Positions 15,999 through 23,652 of a stretch of 46,180 bases of DNA are shown here, piece by piece. This DNA is from Colimorpha_A sp045540115. GTDB taxonomy: Bacteria; Bacillota; Clostridia; Oscillospirales; CAG-272. Location of the stretch: the NCBI GenBank assembly GCA_045540115.1, contig JAZQGR010000107.1:1-46180 (forward strand), read 5' to 3'. Position numbers and translations under genes: made by a program. Below the pieces are notes generated by a model. The model saw only the letters and a program-made list of their open reading frames with translations. It ran no database searches and had not been told where the DNA came from. Position 1 is the first letter of the stretch. The number at the start of each line of letters is the position of its first letter.

Positions 15999-16027
15999 TT
16001 GACTTTTTTTCAGAAAAATGATAAAAT
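15999..16027 (+). promoter_or_regulatory. Promoter of rpiR
   Basis: TTGACT (15999-16004), 17-bp spacer, TAAAAT (16022-16027). The predicted transcription start falls inside the palindrome 16028-16046. Confidence 0.7.
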
Positions 16028-16046
16028 AATGAAAATAATTTTCATT
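16028..16046. promoter_or_regulatory. Perfect 19-bp palindrome, probable RpiR operator
   Basis: AATGAAAATAATTTTCATT is a perfect inverted repeat around a central A. It has the TGAAA-n-TTTCA form typical of MurR/RpiR operators, and covers the rpiR start site just before its ribosome site. Autoregulation, and control of the divergent operon, is expected. Confidence 0.7.
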
Positions 16047-16058
16047 AGGGAGCAAGAT

Positions 16059-16898
16059 ATGGAGTCGATTCTTCACAAAATACGTTTTTCCTTCGATTCG
16101 ATGGGGCCTGCGGAAAAAAGAATAGCCGATTATCTGCTTTCCCACTCGGGCGAGCTTGTCGACATTTCGATAACCGAGCTGGCACAGAGGTGTGATTGCG
16201 GAGACGCTACGGTCGTTCGCTTTTCGCGCCGACTCGGGCTCAGCGGATATCAGGAGCTGAAGCTTCAGATAGCCGTCGAGATGAACGCATCGTCGTCGAT
16301 CAGCTCGGAGCTCAAAAAGTCGGACACTTGCTTTGAGATCTTCAAAAAGAGAATAAGCGATATATCCGCCTCCCTTTCAAGCACCGAATCGGTGCTTGAT
16401 CCCGAAGCGCTCGAGCGTGCGGCTCAGGCGATAGAAAAAGCCGACAGAATAGTCATCTTCGGACTCGGCAATTCCGCTGCTATTGCACAGGATGCCGCTC
16501 ACAAGTTTCTCCGGCTCGGTCTTTCGGCGCAGGCGTGCTGTGACAACCACATGCAGGCAATAATCGCGTCTCACATGAAGCGCGGAAGCGTCGCTATTGG
16601 AATTTCACATTCAGGCTCGTCAAAGGATATCGTTGAAGCGATGCAGCTCAGCCGCGCCTGCGGTGCGACCAATATCTGCGTGACGAATCACGGAACTTCT
16701 CCGATCGTCGATGCCTCCGATATCTGTCTTTTCACTAAGTCCGACGAAACGAAATATTCAATCCTCGCAATGAGCTCGCGAATAGCACAACTGACGATAT
16801 TCGACAGCATCTACACCTACATCGTTCTCAACTCGGACAAACCGTCAAAGCAGGCGATATACAATACGGAAATATCACTTGAAAGAAAGAAATATTAA
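16059..16898 (+). CDS. MurR/RpiR-family transcriptional regulator
   Basis: A 279-residue regulator of standard length. The N-terminal HTH_6 domain (ISITELAQRCDCGDATVVRF, about residues 33-52) is followed by a SIS sugar-phosphate-binding domain with IVIFGLGNSAAIAQDAAHKF and AIGISHSGSSKDIVEA. The start at ATG 16059 follows TAGGGAG; the frame is open far upstream by chance because it runs antisense to the operon. It probably senses a phosphorylated intermediate of the divergent pathway and binds the two GAAAATAAT-type sites. Followed 9 bp later by an RmlD-like gene in the same transcript. Confidence 0.92.
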   Translation: MESILHKIRFSFDSMGPAEKRIADYLLSHSGELVDISITELAQRCDCGDATVVRFSRRLGLSGYQELKLQIAVEMNASSSISSELKKSDTCFEIFKKRISDISASLSSTESVLDPEALERAAQAIEKADRIVIFGLGNSAAIAQDAAHKFLRLGLSAQACCDNHMQAIIASHMKRGSVAIGISHSGSSKDIVEAMQLSRACGATNICVTNHGTSPIVDASDICLFTKSDETKYSILAMSSRIAQLTIFDSIYTYIVLNSDKPSKQAIYNTEISLERKKY

Positions 16899-16907
16899 GG
16901 AGCAGTT

Positions 16908-17696
16908 ATGATACTTGTAACAGGAGCAAGCGGCTTTGTCGGAAGCAAAATAATAAAGACCTGCAAAAATGTTATCGCGTGTCCGTCGCTCAGAAAGGCG
17001 TCAGAGGACAATATAAAACGAATCATCGATGAAAACGAGGTAGATACGGTAATAAATACCGCTGCTATCGCCGATATAGGCACCTGTAAGGCGGATCCCG
17101 ATGCATCTTACCGTGCGAACGTAATGCTTCCCGTCATGCTTGCCAAGGCGTCTCAAAACATAAAGCTCGTCTGCTTCAGCTCCGATCAGGTCTACGGCGG
17201 CTCGGACGAATTTGGTCCATACACCGAGGATATGGCAAAGCCAAATAATATTTACGCTTTTCACAAACTCGAAATGGAGCAGCGCGTGCTTGATATAGCT
17301 CCCGACGCCGTCATGCTTCGCGCCGAGTGGATGTACGACTATTATCTCAAAAAGCCGAATTATTTTATGAATATGATAAACGCCGAGAGTGAAGTCACCT
17401 TCAGTTCGCAGAATTACAGAGGCATAACCTACGTTAAAGAGGTTGCCGAGAATATGGATAAGGTAATCAGGCTTCCCGGCGGAGTTTACAACTTCGGTTC
17501 CGAAACGACGAAGTCGATGCACGAGATAACAAAGGAATTTTTGGCACTCATCGGTAAAAAAATCACGCTTAACGACGCTCCTCCGCCTCATAATCTTTGG
17601 ATGAACTGCGAAAAGGCAAGGAAATACGGCGTAACTTTCAGCAATGTTGAAGACGGGCTGAAAAAATGCGCAAGGGATTACGGTTATCTGCAATAA
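16908..17696 (+). CDS. RmlD-like NAD(P)-dependent sugar reductase/epimerase (extended SDR)
   Basis: A 262-residue short-chain dehydrogenase. Nucleotide-binding TGASGFVG is at residues 5-12, a serine-containing strand (LVCFSSDQVYGG) precedes the active-site tyrosine, and the Y-x-x-x-K pair is in NIYAFHKLEMEQ. These are features of dTDP-4-dehydrorhamnose reductase-like SDRs, which use a nucleotide sugar or a sugar. Slightly shorter than RmlD. As it shares a transcript with the RpiR regulator, it may belong to the same sugar pathway; a role in nucleotide-sugar synthesis is equally possible. GGAGC precedes the ATG. Confidence 0.82.
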   Translation: MILVTGASGFVGSKIIKTCKNVIACPSLRKASEDNIKRIIDENEVDTVINTAAIADIGTCKADPDASYRANVMLPVMLAKASQNIKLVCFSSDQVYGGSDEFGPYTEDMAKPNNIYAFHKLEMEQRVLDIAPDAVMLRAEWMYDYYLKKPNYFMNMINAESEVTFSSQNYRGITYVKEVAENMDKVIRLPGGVYNFGSETTKSMHEITKEFLALIGKKITLNDAPPPHNLWMNCEKARKYGVTFSNVEDGLKKCARDYGYLQ

Positions 17697-17710
17697 TCTA
17701 TTAAACAGTA

Positions 17711-17739
17711 TTGAAAACGCCGTATTAACGTGTTATAAT
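17711..17739 (+). promoter_or_regulatory. Promoter of the 17767 gene
   Basis: TTGAAA (17711-17716), 17-bp spacer, TATAAT (17734-17739). Confidence 0.75.
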
Positions 17740-17766
17740 TAGTACAAATCGTTCTGGAGCAAGACT

Positions 17767-18222
17767 ATGGGATTTATCGATTCATATAAGAGAATAGAAA
17801 AAATTTGCCGAGATCAAGGATATGAAAACGGATTCTCCGGTTACATCGAAGAAATGAAAAGCATATACGACGGCGACCGATATGTTTCCGAATGGTATAG
17901 TGACTTAAAACAGATAAAACATTACCGCTGGATGCGAAACAAAATCGTACACGAACCGGAATACACCGAGGAAAATACGTGCAGTTATACTGACACTATT
18001 TGGCTTGACAGTTTTTACAGACGTCTTTTAAACGGTACCGATCCTCTTTCTGTGTACCGCAGAGCAAAGTACCGTCCGGCGCCAAGACCAACGTATCAGC
18101 CAAGACCAACGTATCAACCAAGACCTTACACGCCTTCAAGCTCCGGCGGTTTTTTTGGCGGATGTGCAACGTGGTTATGCATTTCCGCGATGTTTTTACT
18201 CGGAATAATATTACTGCTATAA
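17767..18222 (+). CDS. Tail-anchored HEPN-like protein, paralogue A
   Basis: A 151-residue protein that I do not know by name. The N-terminal helical domain (1-98) ends in the R57-N-x-x-x-H62 motif (RNKIVHE), the form of the HEPN catalytic/structural motif. It continues CSYTDTIW and DPLSVYRR, also shared with the protein at 22990. Residues about 103-122 are a proline-rich linker with an exact repeat (PRPTYQ, 18-bp DNA repeat). The C-terminus (131-151) is one hydrophobic segment with no residues after it, as in tail-anchored proteins. Single-gene transcript with a strong promoter and terminator. Function unknown. Confidence 0.75.
   Translation: MGFIDSYKRIEKICRDQGYENGFSGYIEEMKSIYDGDRYVSEWYSDLKQIKHYRWMRNKIVHEPEYTEENTCSYTDTIWLDSFYRRLLNGTDPLSVYRRAKYRPAPRPTYQPRPTYQPRPYTPSSSGGFFGGCATWLCISAMFLLGIILLL
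18081..18122 (+). repeat. 18-bp in-gene tandem repeat coding PRPTYQ
   Basis: CCAAGACCAACGTATCA appears twice in tandem with an 18-bp period, and a third partial copy follows. It encodes the proline-rich linker of paralogue A and could vary in copy number. Confidence 0.7.
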
Positions 18223-18225
18223 TAA

Positions 18226-18262
18226 TTCGCCCCGCCGTTTTCAAACGGCGGGGCGAAGTTTA
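18226..18262. terminator. Strong bidirectional terminator
   Basis: Perfect 15-bp stem TTCGCCCCGCCGTTT / AAACGGCGGGGCGAA with a 2-nt loop. It ends the plus-strand 17767 gene; the minus-strand M48 protease gene ends beside it. Confidence 0.85.
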
Positions 18263-19486
18263 TTTGTTTACTTCTTCCATTATCTTTTCAATTCTATCCG
18301 CGAGCGGCGGGTGGCTGTATTCGAGAACTACGAGAATCGGAGAGGGAGAAAGGTGCGCAAAGTTTTCCTTTGCAAGAAGCTTGAGTCCCGAAACGAGCGC
18401 TTCACCGTAGCCCTCCTTGACCGCCTGTCTGTCGGCGCGAAATTCCGCGCGGCGGCTATGCGCATTCATTATCATTCCCGTCAGCGGCTGAATTGTGCCG
18501 AGAGCGATTCCAATGAGAAGGAATGCGAAGCCGTAGTTGATGCCATCGAATCCAAAAGCGGTATAGAACTGCGGAACGCTTACTGCGCCCCACGCGAGAA
18601 CTGCCATAAGCAGGAAGTTTCCTATATTCATTATCTGTCTTTTCAACACGTCCTTATGCAGACCGTGACCGAGCTCGTGCGCAAACACGGCACAGATCTC
18701 ATCGGTCGTAAGCGCGTTGACGAGGTTATCATAAAGAACTATCGTTTTCATCTTTCCGAAGCCGGTAAAGTAGGCGTTAAGCTTGGTAGTACGGCGCGAT
18801 GCGTCCATAACCTCGATCGCCTTGACCTTATAGCCGTGCTTGGTCAGAAGTCCCATGAGCTTATCCTTGAGCTCGCCATCCTCAAGAGGAACGAACTTGT
18901 TTCCCATTCGGCTGAATATCGGATACAAGAACGATATAAGCAGACTGAATCCGAATACCACACCCGCGAAAAGAAGTATCAGCCAATTTCCCATAGAGAT
19001 ATGGAGCGATGCAAGAAGCGACGCAATTCCTATTCCGAGAACGAGCTCGAGAATGAGCTCGCGTATCTTATCGGTAACAAAGGTCTTGACGGACGAGCGG
19101 TTAAAGCCGTATTTTTCCTCTATAACCATCGTTTCGTAATAATCGAAGCCTATGCTGACGACCGTGCTTACCAACGTGTCAAGAAGAATTACCGCAATAA
19201 GCTGAACGTAAATATCGGAAGAAAAAAGCGTGGCAAACGCAGAATAAACGTTTGTCAGAAGAAGCGCAAGCTGACAGACGAACATAACAGCCGTAGAAAT
19301 GATAGCAAGGTTACTCTTGTCTGCGCAATACCTCCTCCACTTAAGGTAAGTATACTCATCATAGACGTCGGAAACACACTCGGGCGTAGGATTCTTTGCC
19401 GAGCGATGCTGAACGATGTTGAGTACAAGACGGTACAGGCTCGAAATCAAAAGCACCGCAATAACTATAATCTTAAATTCCATCAT
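18260..19486 (-). CDS. Ste24-like M48 membrane metalloprotease
   Basis: About 408 residues. Architecture is that of CAAX prenyl protease 1: several N-terminal membrane spans, the zinc motif HELGH (residues 270-274 from ATG 19486), two further hydrophobic segments, then the third ligand E348 in RRAEFRADR. N-x-x-x-x-G (NAYFTGFGKMKTIVLYDNL) before the motif is also family-like. The frame is open back to 19531, but ATG 19486 or 19483 has AGGGAG next to it and is preferred. It overlaps the end of the PatB gene, forming a four-gene operon. In bacteria the substrate is unknown (membrane protein quality control is one guess). Confidence 0.87.
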   Translation of the reverse strand: MMEFKIIVIAVLLISSLYRLVLNIVQHRSAKNPTPECVSDVYDEYTYLKWRRYCADKSNLAIISTAVMFVCQLALLLTNVYSAFATLFSSDIYVQLIAVILLDTLVSTVVSIGFDYYETMVIEEKYGFNRSSVKTFVTDKIRELILELVLGIGIASLLASLHISMGNWLILLFAGVVFGFSLLISFLYPIFSRMGNKFVPLEDGELKDKLMGLLTKHGYKVKAIEVMDASRRTTKLNAYFTGFGKMKTIVLYDNLVNALTTDEICAVFAHELGHGLHKDVLKRQIMNIGNFLLMAVLAWGAVSVPQFYTAFGFDGINYGFAFLLIGIALGTIQPLTGMIMNAHSRRAEFRADRQAVKEGYGEALVSGLKLLAKENFAHLSPSPILVVLEYSHPPLADRIEKIMEEVNK

Positions 19487-20693
19487 TTTTCTCCCTGTTG
19501 AATACGTATTTATCCATTCTTTCAAACGCATCCTTTATCATCGATAAAGGAGACGCGAGGTTGATTCGGATATGAAGCGTTCCGCCGTGCTGGCGTCCGT
19601 CCTGCCAGTCAACTCCGACCTCCCAGCCGAGCTGAAGCAGGTCGCAAAGCGTCATACCGTGTGCCTTGAGCCACTCTTCGCAGTCGATGAAGATCATATA
19701 GGTTCCCTGCGGCTTCGACACAGTAACGCCCTCGAAATGCTTTTCGATGTAATCACAGGCATAATCGATATTGCCTTGAAGGACAGTACAAAGCTCGTCA
19801 ACCCATTCCGCTCCCTCTTCACCGAACGCACCTATATGCGCGTACATCGAGAGCATATTCATATTATTGTAGTGCGAAAGGGACGCTTCCTTTTTTACAC
19901 GGTCGCGGATCGCGCTATTGTATATTATGTGATAAGAACCGACAAGACCTGCAAGGTTAAAGGTCTTTGACGGCGCGTAGAGAGCAACGGTATGGTTTTT
20001 CGCGTAATCGCTTACCGACTGAGAGGGGATGTGCTTGTAGCCGGGCATTATAATATCCGACCAGATCTCATCCGATACGACATTAACGTCATACTTTTCA
20101 AAAAGTGCAAAAACAGCTTCAAGCTCTTCCCTCTCCCAGACTCTTCCCGTCGGGTTATGAGGCGAGCAGAAGACTGCGGCGTGGATCCTATGCTCGGAAA
20201 GCTTCTTCTCCATATCGGAGTAATCCATACGCCAGATGCCGTTTTCGTCCTGCTTAAGGGGAGAATAAACGATATTGTATCCCGCGTTTTTGAGCGAATT
20301 TGTAAATCCCATATAGGTCGGGCTGTGAACGAGAACGCTTCCGCCTTGCGGACAGAATGCCGCCATTGCCGACATAAGTCCACCGAGCACTCCGTTCTCA
20401 TAGCCGATATCACATTTTGTGATACCATCGACACCGTTACGGTTTTTCTGCCACTCTATGATTGAGGAATAATACTCCTCTCTCGGCTCGAAGTAACCGA
20501 AAAGCGGATGTTTAAGGCGCTCCATCATAGCGTCGACCGCGCTCGGCACCGTTGCAAAGTTCATATCGGCAACCCACATCGGTATACAGTCGAAGCCCTC
20601 GCAGGGCTTGCAGGGAATGAAGGAGCCGATGCAGTCGACCGATATCGCATCCTTCCCGACTCTATCAATTATTGAAGTAAAATCGTATTTCAT
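19473..20693 (-). CDS. patB: PatB/MalY-type PLP C-S lyase or aminotransferase
   Basis: A 406-residue fold-type I PLP enzyme. MWVADMNFATVPS near the N-terminus, SPHNPTGRVW, SDEIWSD (D208), K243 in APSKTFNLAGL (PLP Schiff base) and RINLA near the C-terminus are the MalY/PatB signatures. These enzymes cleave cystathionine or cysteine-S-conjugates, releasing ammonia and a thiol. Gene order OYE, AKR, PatB, M48 is on one strand with short gaps (11 bp after AKR). The gene symbol denotes the family; physiological substrate is unproven. Confidence 0.88.
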   Translation of the reverse strand: MKYDFTSIIDRVGKDAISVDCIGSFIPCKPCEGFDCIPMWVADMNFATVPSAVDAMMERLKHPLFGYFEPREEYYSSIIEWQKNRNGVDGITKCDIGYENGVLGGLMSAMAAFCPQGGSVLVHSPTYMGFTNSLKNAGYNIVYSPLKQDENGIWRMDYSDMEKKLSEHRIHAAVFCSPHNPTGRVWEREELEAVFALFEKYDVNVVSDEIWSDIIMPGYKHIPSQSVSDYAKNHTVALYAPSKTFNLAGLVGSYHIIYNSAIRDRVKKEASLSHYNNMNMLSMYAHIGAFGEEGAEWVDELCTVLQGNIDYACDYIEKHFEGVTVSKPQGTYMIFIDCEEWLKAHGMTLCDLLQLGWEVGVDWQDGRQHGGTLHIRINLASPLSMIKDAFERMDKYVFNREKNDGI

Positions 20694-20704
20694 TACGCGC
20701 TCCG

Positions 20705-21832
20705 TTATTTAAGCCTTTTTGAAAAATCCTTCATCATCTCGGATATTTTGATATTCTGAGGACAAACTCCCTCGCAGGCTTGACAGCCGATGCAGGCAGA
20801 AGGGAGCTTTTCCTCATCAAAGTCGTTTATCTCCGAAGGGACAGTAAAGGTTCCCTTTGAATAAGTTATCTCATTATAAATATCGATGATCGCGGGAATA
20901 TCGAGCCCCTGCGGACAGTATTCGGTACAATAGCGGCAGGAGGTACAGGGCAGACGGTTTGGCGAAACCAATTCGTCCGCGATCTCGAGAAGCGTTTTCC
21001 ATTCGTTATCGGAAAGCGGCTTTTCGGTACTGTAAATATTGATATTATCTTTGATCTGGTCAAAATTCGACATTCCGGAAAGCGTCATAACGATCTCAGG
21101 CACGCTCTGAAGGAATCTGAAGGCGAAGGAATGATTGCTCTCGTCGGGGCGGAGAGCGCGGAGCATCTTTTCGTGCTTTTCACTAAGCTTGACGAGCTTT
21201 CCTCCTCTCAGCGGCTCCATTACCCATACTGGAATACCGTATTCCTTCATAAGCTCGATCTTGCCGACCGCGTTCTGAAAATGCCAGTCGATATAGTTTA
21301 TCTGAAGCTGGCAGAACTCCATATCGGAGCCGTAAGCCGAAAGAAAACGCTTGAGGGTATCCATATTTCCGTGAGCCGAGAAGCCGAGGTGACGGATCCT
21401 GCCGTTTTTCTTCTGCTCCATAAGATAGCTGTAAATTCCGTATTTTTCGTCATTGAGATAAGCGTCGATATTATGCTCGCTTACGTTATGGAAAAGGTAG
21501 AAATCGAAATAATCAACGCGGCATTTTCTCAGCTGCTCCTCGAATATCTCCTCAACCTTGTCCCACGTGTCGGCAGAAAAGCCGGGGAACTTCGTCGCAA
21601 GATAATAGCTGTCACGGGGATACTTTGAAAGAAGCTTGCCCATCACACTTTCGGAATTACCGCTATGGTATACCCAAGCGGTATCGAAGTAATTCACGCC
21701 GTTCTTCAGCGCGTAATCGATCATTTCAGCCGTCGCTTCCTCGTTTATACTTCCGTCCTCAAGAGTGGGAAGACGCATACAGCCCATACCAAGGGCTGAA
21801 AGCTCAAGGTCTTTGAATTTCTTGTATATCAT
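20705..21832 (-). CDS. Aldo/keto reductase with C-terminal double 4Fe-4S domain
   Basis: A 375-residue protein. Residues 1 to about 275 form an aldo/keto reductase barrel (GMGCMRLPT, NYFDTAWVYHSGNSE with catalytic D and Y, HLGFSAHG). The C-terminus holds two clusters: C-x-x-C-x-x-C-x3-CP in TSCRYCTEYCPQGLDI and in CIGCQACEGVCPQNIKI. This fused arrangement is common in anaerobes and links NAD(P)H or substrate oxidation with ferredoxin-like electron flow. Gap of 15 bp to the upstream OYE gene and 11 bp to PatB. Confidence 0.9.
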   Translation of the reverse strand: MIYKKFKDLELSALGMGCMRLPTLEDGSINEEATAEMIDYALKNGVNYFDTAWVYHSGNSESVMGKLLSKYPRDSYYLATKFPGFSADTWDKVEEIFEEQLRKCRVDYFDFYLFHNVSEHNIDAYLNDEKYGIYSYLMEQKKNGRIRHLGFSAHGNMDTLKRFLSAYGSDMEFCQLQINYIDWHFQNAVGKIELMKEYGIPVWVMEPLRGGKLVKLSEKHEKMLRALRPDESNHSFAFRFLQSVPEIVMTLSGMSNFDQIKDNINIYSTEKPLSDNEWKTLLEIADELVSPNRLPCTSCRYCTEYCPQGLDIPAIIDIYNEITYSKGTFTVPSEINDFDEEKLPSACIGCQACEGVCPQNIKISEMMKDFSKRLK

Positions 21833-21847
21833 ATTTTTTCTCCTTAA

Positions 21848-22855
21848 TCAGGAATTTTTGATATTGAAAACACATCTGCTTCCGACGGTATTATTACAGC
21901 CTCCGCAGGCGCGGCAGAGCGAGCGCGTTGATACGCCTCCTTCAAATTTTTTCGGCAGATCGCTCTCCCTTATCAACGCGCGGCAAAGTCCGAACGCCTC
22001 TATACCGTATTCGCGGTGAATTTTCTCCATTTCGTTTAGATCGCGGTTATTACCCGTCAAAATAATCGGGCAGGCGACCTTGTCGACGATCGGCGCAACA
22101 AGCGGCAGATATATCGAATCTTCGTATTTGTCGCTTTCAAAATGGCTTCCCTCTCCGAGTATTTCAATAGAATCAAGATGCTTTGAAAGATAGATCGCCG
22201 CATTGCTTCCTTCGATCAGATCGAATCCGTTTTCGGTGCCGTGCCAAAAGCTGAACTTCGCCGAAACGTGAAAGCCCGGAAGCTCTTTTCTTATCGCGTT
22301 TATTATCTCAATGACAATACGGCACCTATCTTCCGTTTCACCGCCGTAGGAATCATTCCGCAGGTTTTTTCGGATGTCGACGAAGCGATTCAGCAGCCAA
22401 CCGTAAGCAATATGAAGCTGTACCCCATCGAAGCCCGCCAGTTGCGCTCTTTTCGCACCACTAAGAAAATATCCGACCGTAAGCGCAATATCGTCCACGG
22501 TCATTTCGTTTATATCGAGTTTTTCGCCCGACGGACGGGTGTATTCGCTTATGTTAAGCTGGCAAAATATTTTTGCCCCGCGCTGATGGACGCAGTCAGT
22601 CAGCTCTTTGTATTCGAGGATAACTGCGTCAGAAACAAGACGCATATTCCCATTTATCCCTATATCGTAAGGACAAACGTCGGTAAGCCCCGTAACGATA
22701 AGCCCGACGCCTCCACCGGCAAGCTCGTTATATATGTCAAACAGATCCGATGGTATTCTGCCATCCGCATCACAAAGACCTTCCCACGTAGCGGAACGAA
22801 CAAGACGGTTCTTTATTTGAACGTTACCAAGATTTGCATTCTCCGTTATCGCCAT
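21848..22855 (-). CDS. Old-yellow-enzyme-family NADH:flavin oxidoreductase
   Basis: About 335 residues from ATG 22855, chosen because GGGAGG lies 6 nt before it; the frame is open to 22987 without another good site. Family segments: KNRLVRSATWEG at the start, GVGLIVTGLTDV, FDGVQLHIAYGWLLNRFVD, NGFDLIEGSNAA and IILTGNNRD. The C-terminal CRACGGCNNTVGSRC has several cysteines and may be a short metal or Fe-S binding tail, shorter than in the 2,4-dienoyl-CoA reductase subgroup. It leads the minus-strand operon, driven by TTGCCT-17-TATAAT. Substrate unknown. Confidence 0.87.
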   Translation of the reverse strand: MAITENANLGNVQIKNRLVRSATWEGLCDADGRIPSDLFDIYNELAGGGVGLIVTGLTDVCPYDIGINGNMRLVSDAVILEYKELTDCVHQRGAKIFCQLNISEYTRPSGEKLDINEMTVDDIALTVGYFLSGAKRAQLAGFDGVQLHIAYGWLLNRFVDIRKNLRNDSYGGETEDRCRIVIEIINAIRKELPGFHVSAKFSFWHGTENGFDLIEGSNAAIYLSKHLDSIEILGEGSHFESDKYEDSIYLPLVAPIVDKVACPIILTGNNRDLNEMEKIHREYGIEAFGLCRALIRESDLPKKFEGGVSTRSLCRACGGCNNTVGSRCVFNIKNS

Positions 22856-22883
22856 CTGCCGCCTCCCTGAAAATATTAGTATT

Positions 22884-22912
22884 ATTATACTATTTATTTG
22901 AACAAAAGGCAA
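22884..22912 (-). promoter_or_regulatory. Promoter of the OYE-AKR-PatB-M48 operon
   Basis: Minus strand TTGCCT (22907-22912), 17-bp spacer, TATAAT (22884-22889), about 30 bp before the ATG at 22855. Confidence 0.65.
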
Positions 22913-22930
22913 GAGTTTGACTGACATTTC

Positions 22931-22959
22931 TTGACACGAGAGCGGTTTTGGATTATAAT
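22931..22959 (+). promoter_or_regulatory. Consensus promoter of the 22990 gene
   Basis: TTGACA (22931-22936), 17-bp spacer and TATAAT (22954-22959): a full sigma-A consensus. Confidence 0.8.
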
Positions 22960-22989
22960 CATTTATAAGAAATCTTAACGGAGACACAA

Positions 22990-23610
22990 GTGGGAAACTT
23001 TTTTGACGAATATAAATCGCTCGACCGTCTTTGCAAGGACATACTCGAAAGCGAAAACGGCGTGACCGAATACATAGAACGAATGGAGCGCGAGGAGCGC
23101 GGAAAAATGATAGTCGCAGATTGGGAACGCGACTACAAGAAGCTTAAAAGCATGCGATATCTGCGCAACCGTATCGCACACGAGGACGGCGTGAACGAAA
23201 GTGACGTCTGCTCGCCGTCGGATACAAGCTGGGTAATGCAGTTTCAGGACAGAATAATGGCGGAGGAAGATCCGCTGACAGTCCTATATAATTACGAAGC
23301 TTCGCTTAAAAAAGAAAAACCGAAGATGAAACCCAAAAAGGAAGCTGACAATTTCCCCGATTTTCCCGATATAAACGAAAAACCTAAAAAGCCAAAGCCG
23401 ATAAAAAACGCGCCAACGGCAGATGACTTCCCCGACTATCCCGAGCCGACGCCGAAAAAGGTATCAAGGCCGAGAAAAAAGAAGGTAGTCGAGCCCGATC
23501 CCGAGCCTGAAGCACCGTCCTTCAAGCCGCATATCGATCTTCTGTCCGCAATTGCACTCGTTCTTCTTATCATCGGAGTCGCCGCGGCGATAATAGCAAG
23601 CTGTATATAA
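22990..23610 (+). CDS. Tail-anchored HEPN-like protein, paralogue B
   Basis: A 206-residue paralogue of the protein at 17767. Shared order: aromatic start, GVTEYIERM, a long helix, R59-N-x-x-x-H64 (LRNRIAHE), CSPSDTSW and EEDPLTV. The linker, about residues 106-180, is charged and lysine/proline-rich with the DFPDFPD/DDFPDYPE motif repeated. The last 25 residues form a single membrane segment ending the protein. GTG start, GGAGA upstream. It has the strongest promoter in the window, its own terminator, and no operon partners. Function unknown; the HEPN-like reading is my inference. Confidence 0.75.
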   Translation: MGNFFDEYKSLDRLCKDILESENGVTEYIERMEREERGKMIVADWERDYKKLKSMRYLRNRIAHEDGVNESDVCSPSDTSWVMQFQDRIMAEEDPLTVLYNYEASLKKEKPKMKPKKEADNFPDFPDINEKPKKPKPIKNAPTADDFPDYPEPTPKKVSRPRKKKVVEPDPEPEAPSFKPHIDLLSAIALVLLIIGVAAAIIASCI

Positions 23611-23617
23611 TAACATT

Positions 23618-23645
23618 GCCCTCGCGGAAAACCGCGAGGGCTTTT
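23618..23645. terminator. Bidirectional terminator between 22990 gene and GNAT gene
   Basis: Stem GCCCTCGCGG / CCGCGAGGGC with loop AAAA and T-tract. Confidence 0.85.
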
Positions 23646-23652
23646 AACGTAT

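Noticed and set aside
14235..16058. Long open reading frame continuing upstream of rpiR
   Set aside because: It runs antisense through the GlcD and Fe-S genes; the real start of rpiR is ATG 16059, downstream of its promoter.
16908..17696. Minus-strand frame covering the RmlD-like gene
   Set aside because: No ribosome site and no motif; the plus strand has the full SDR signatures.
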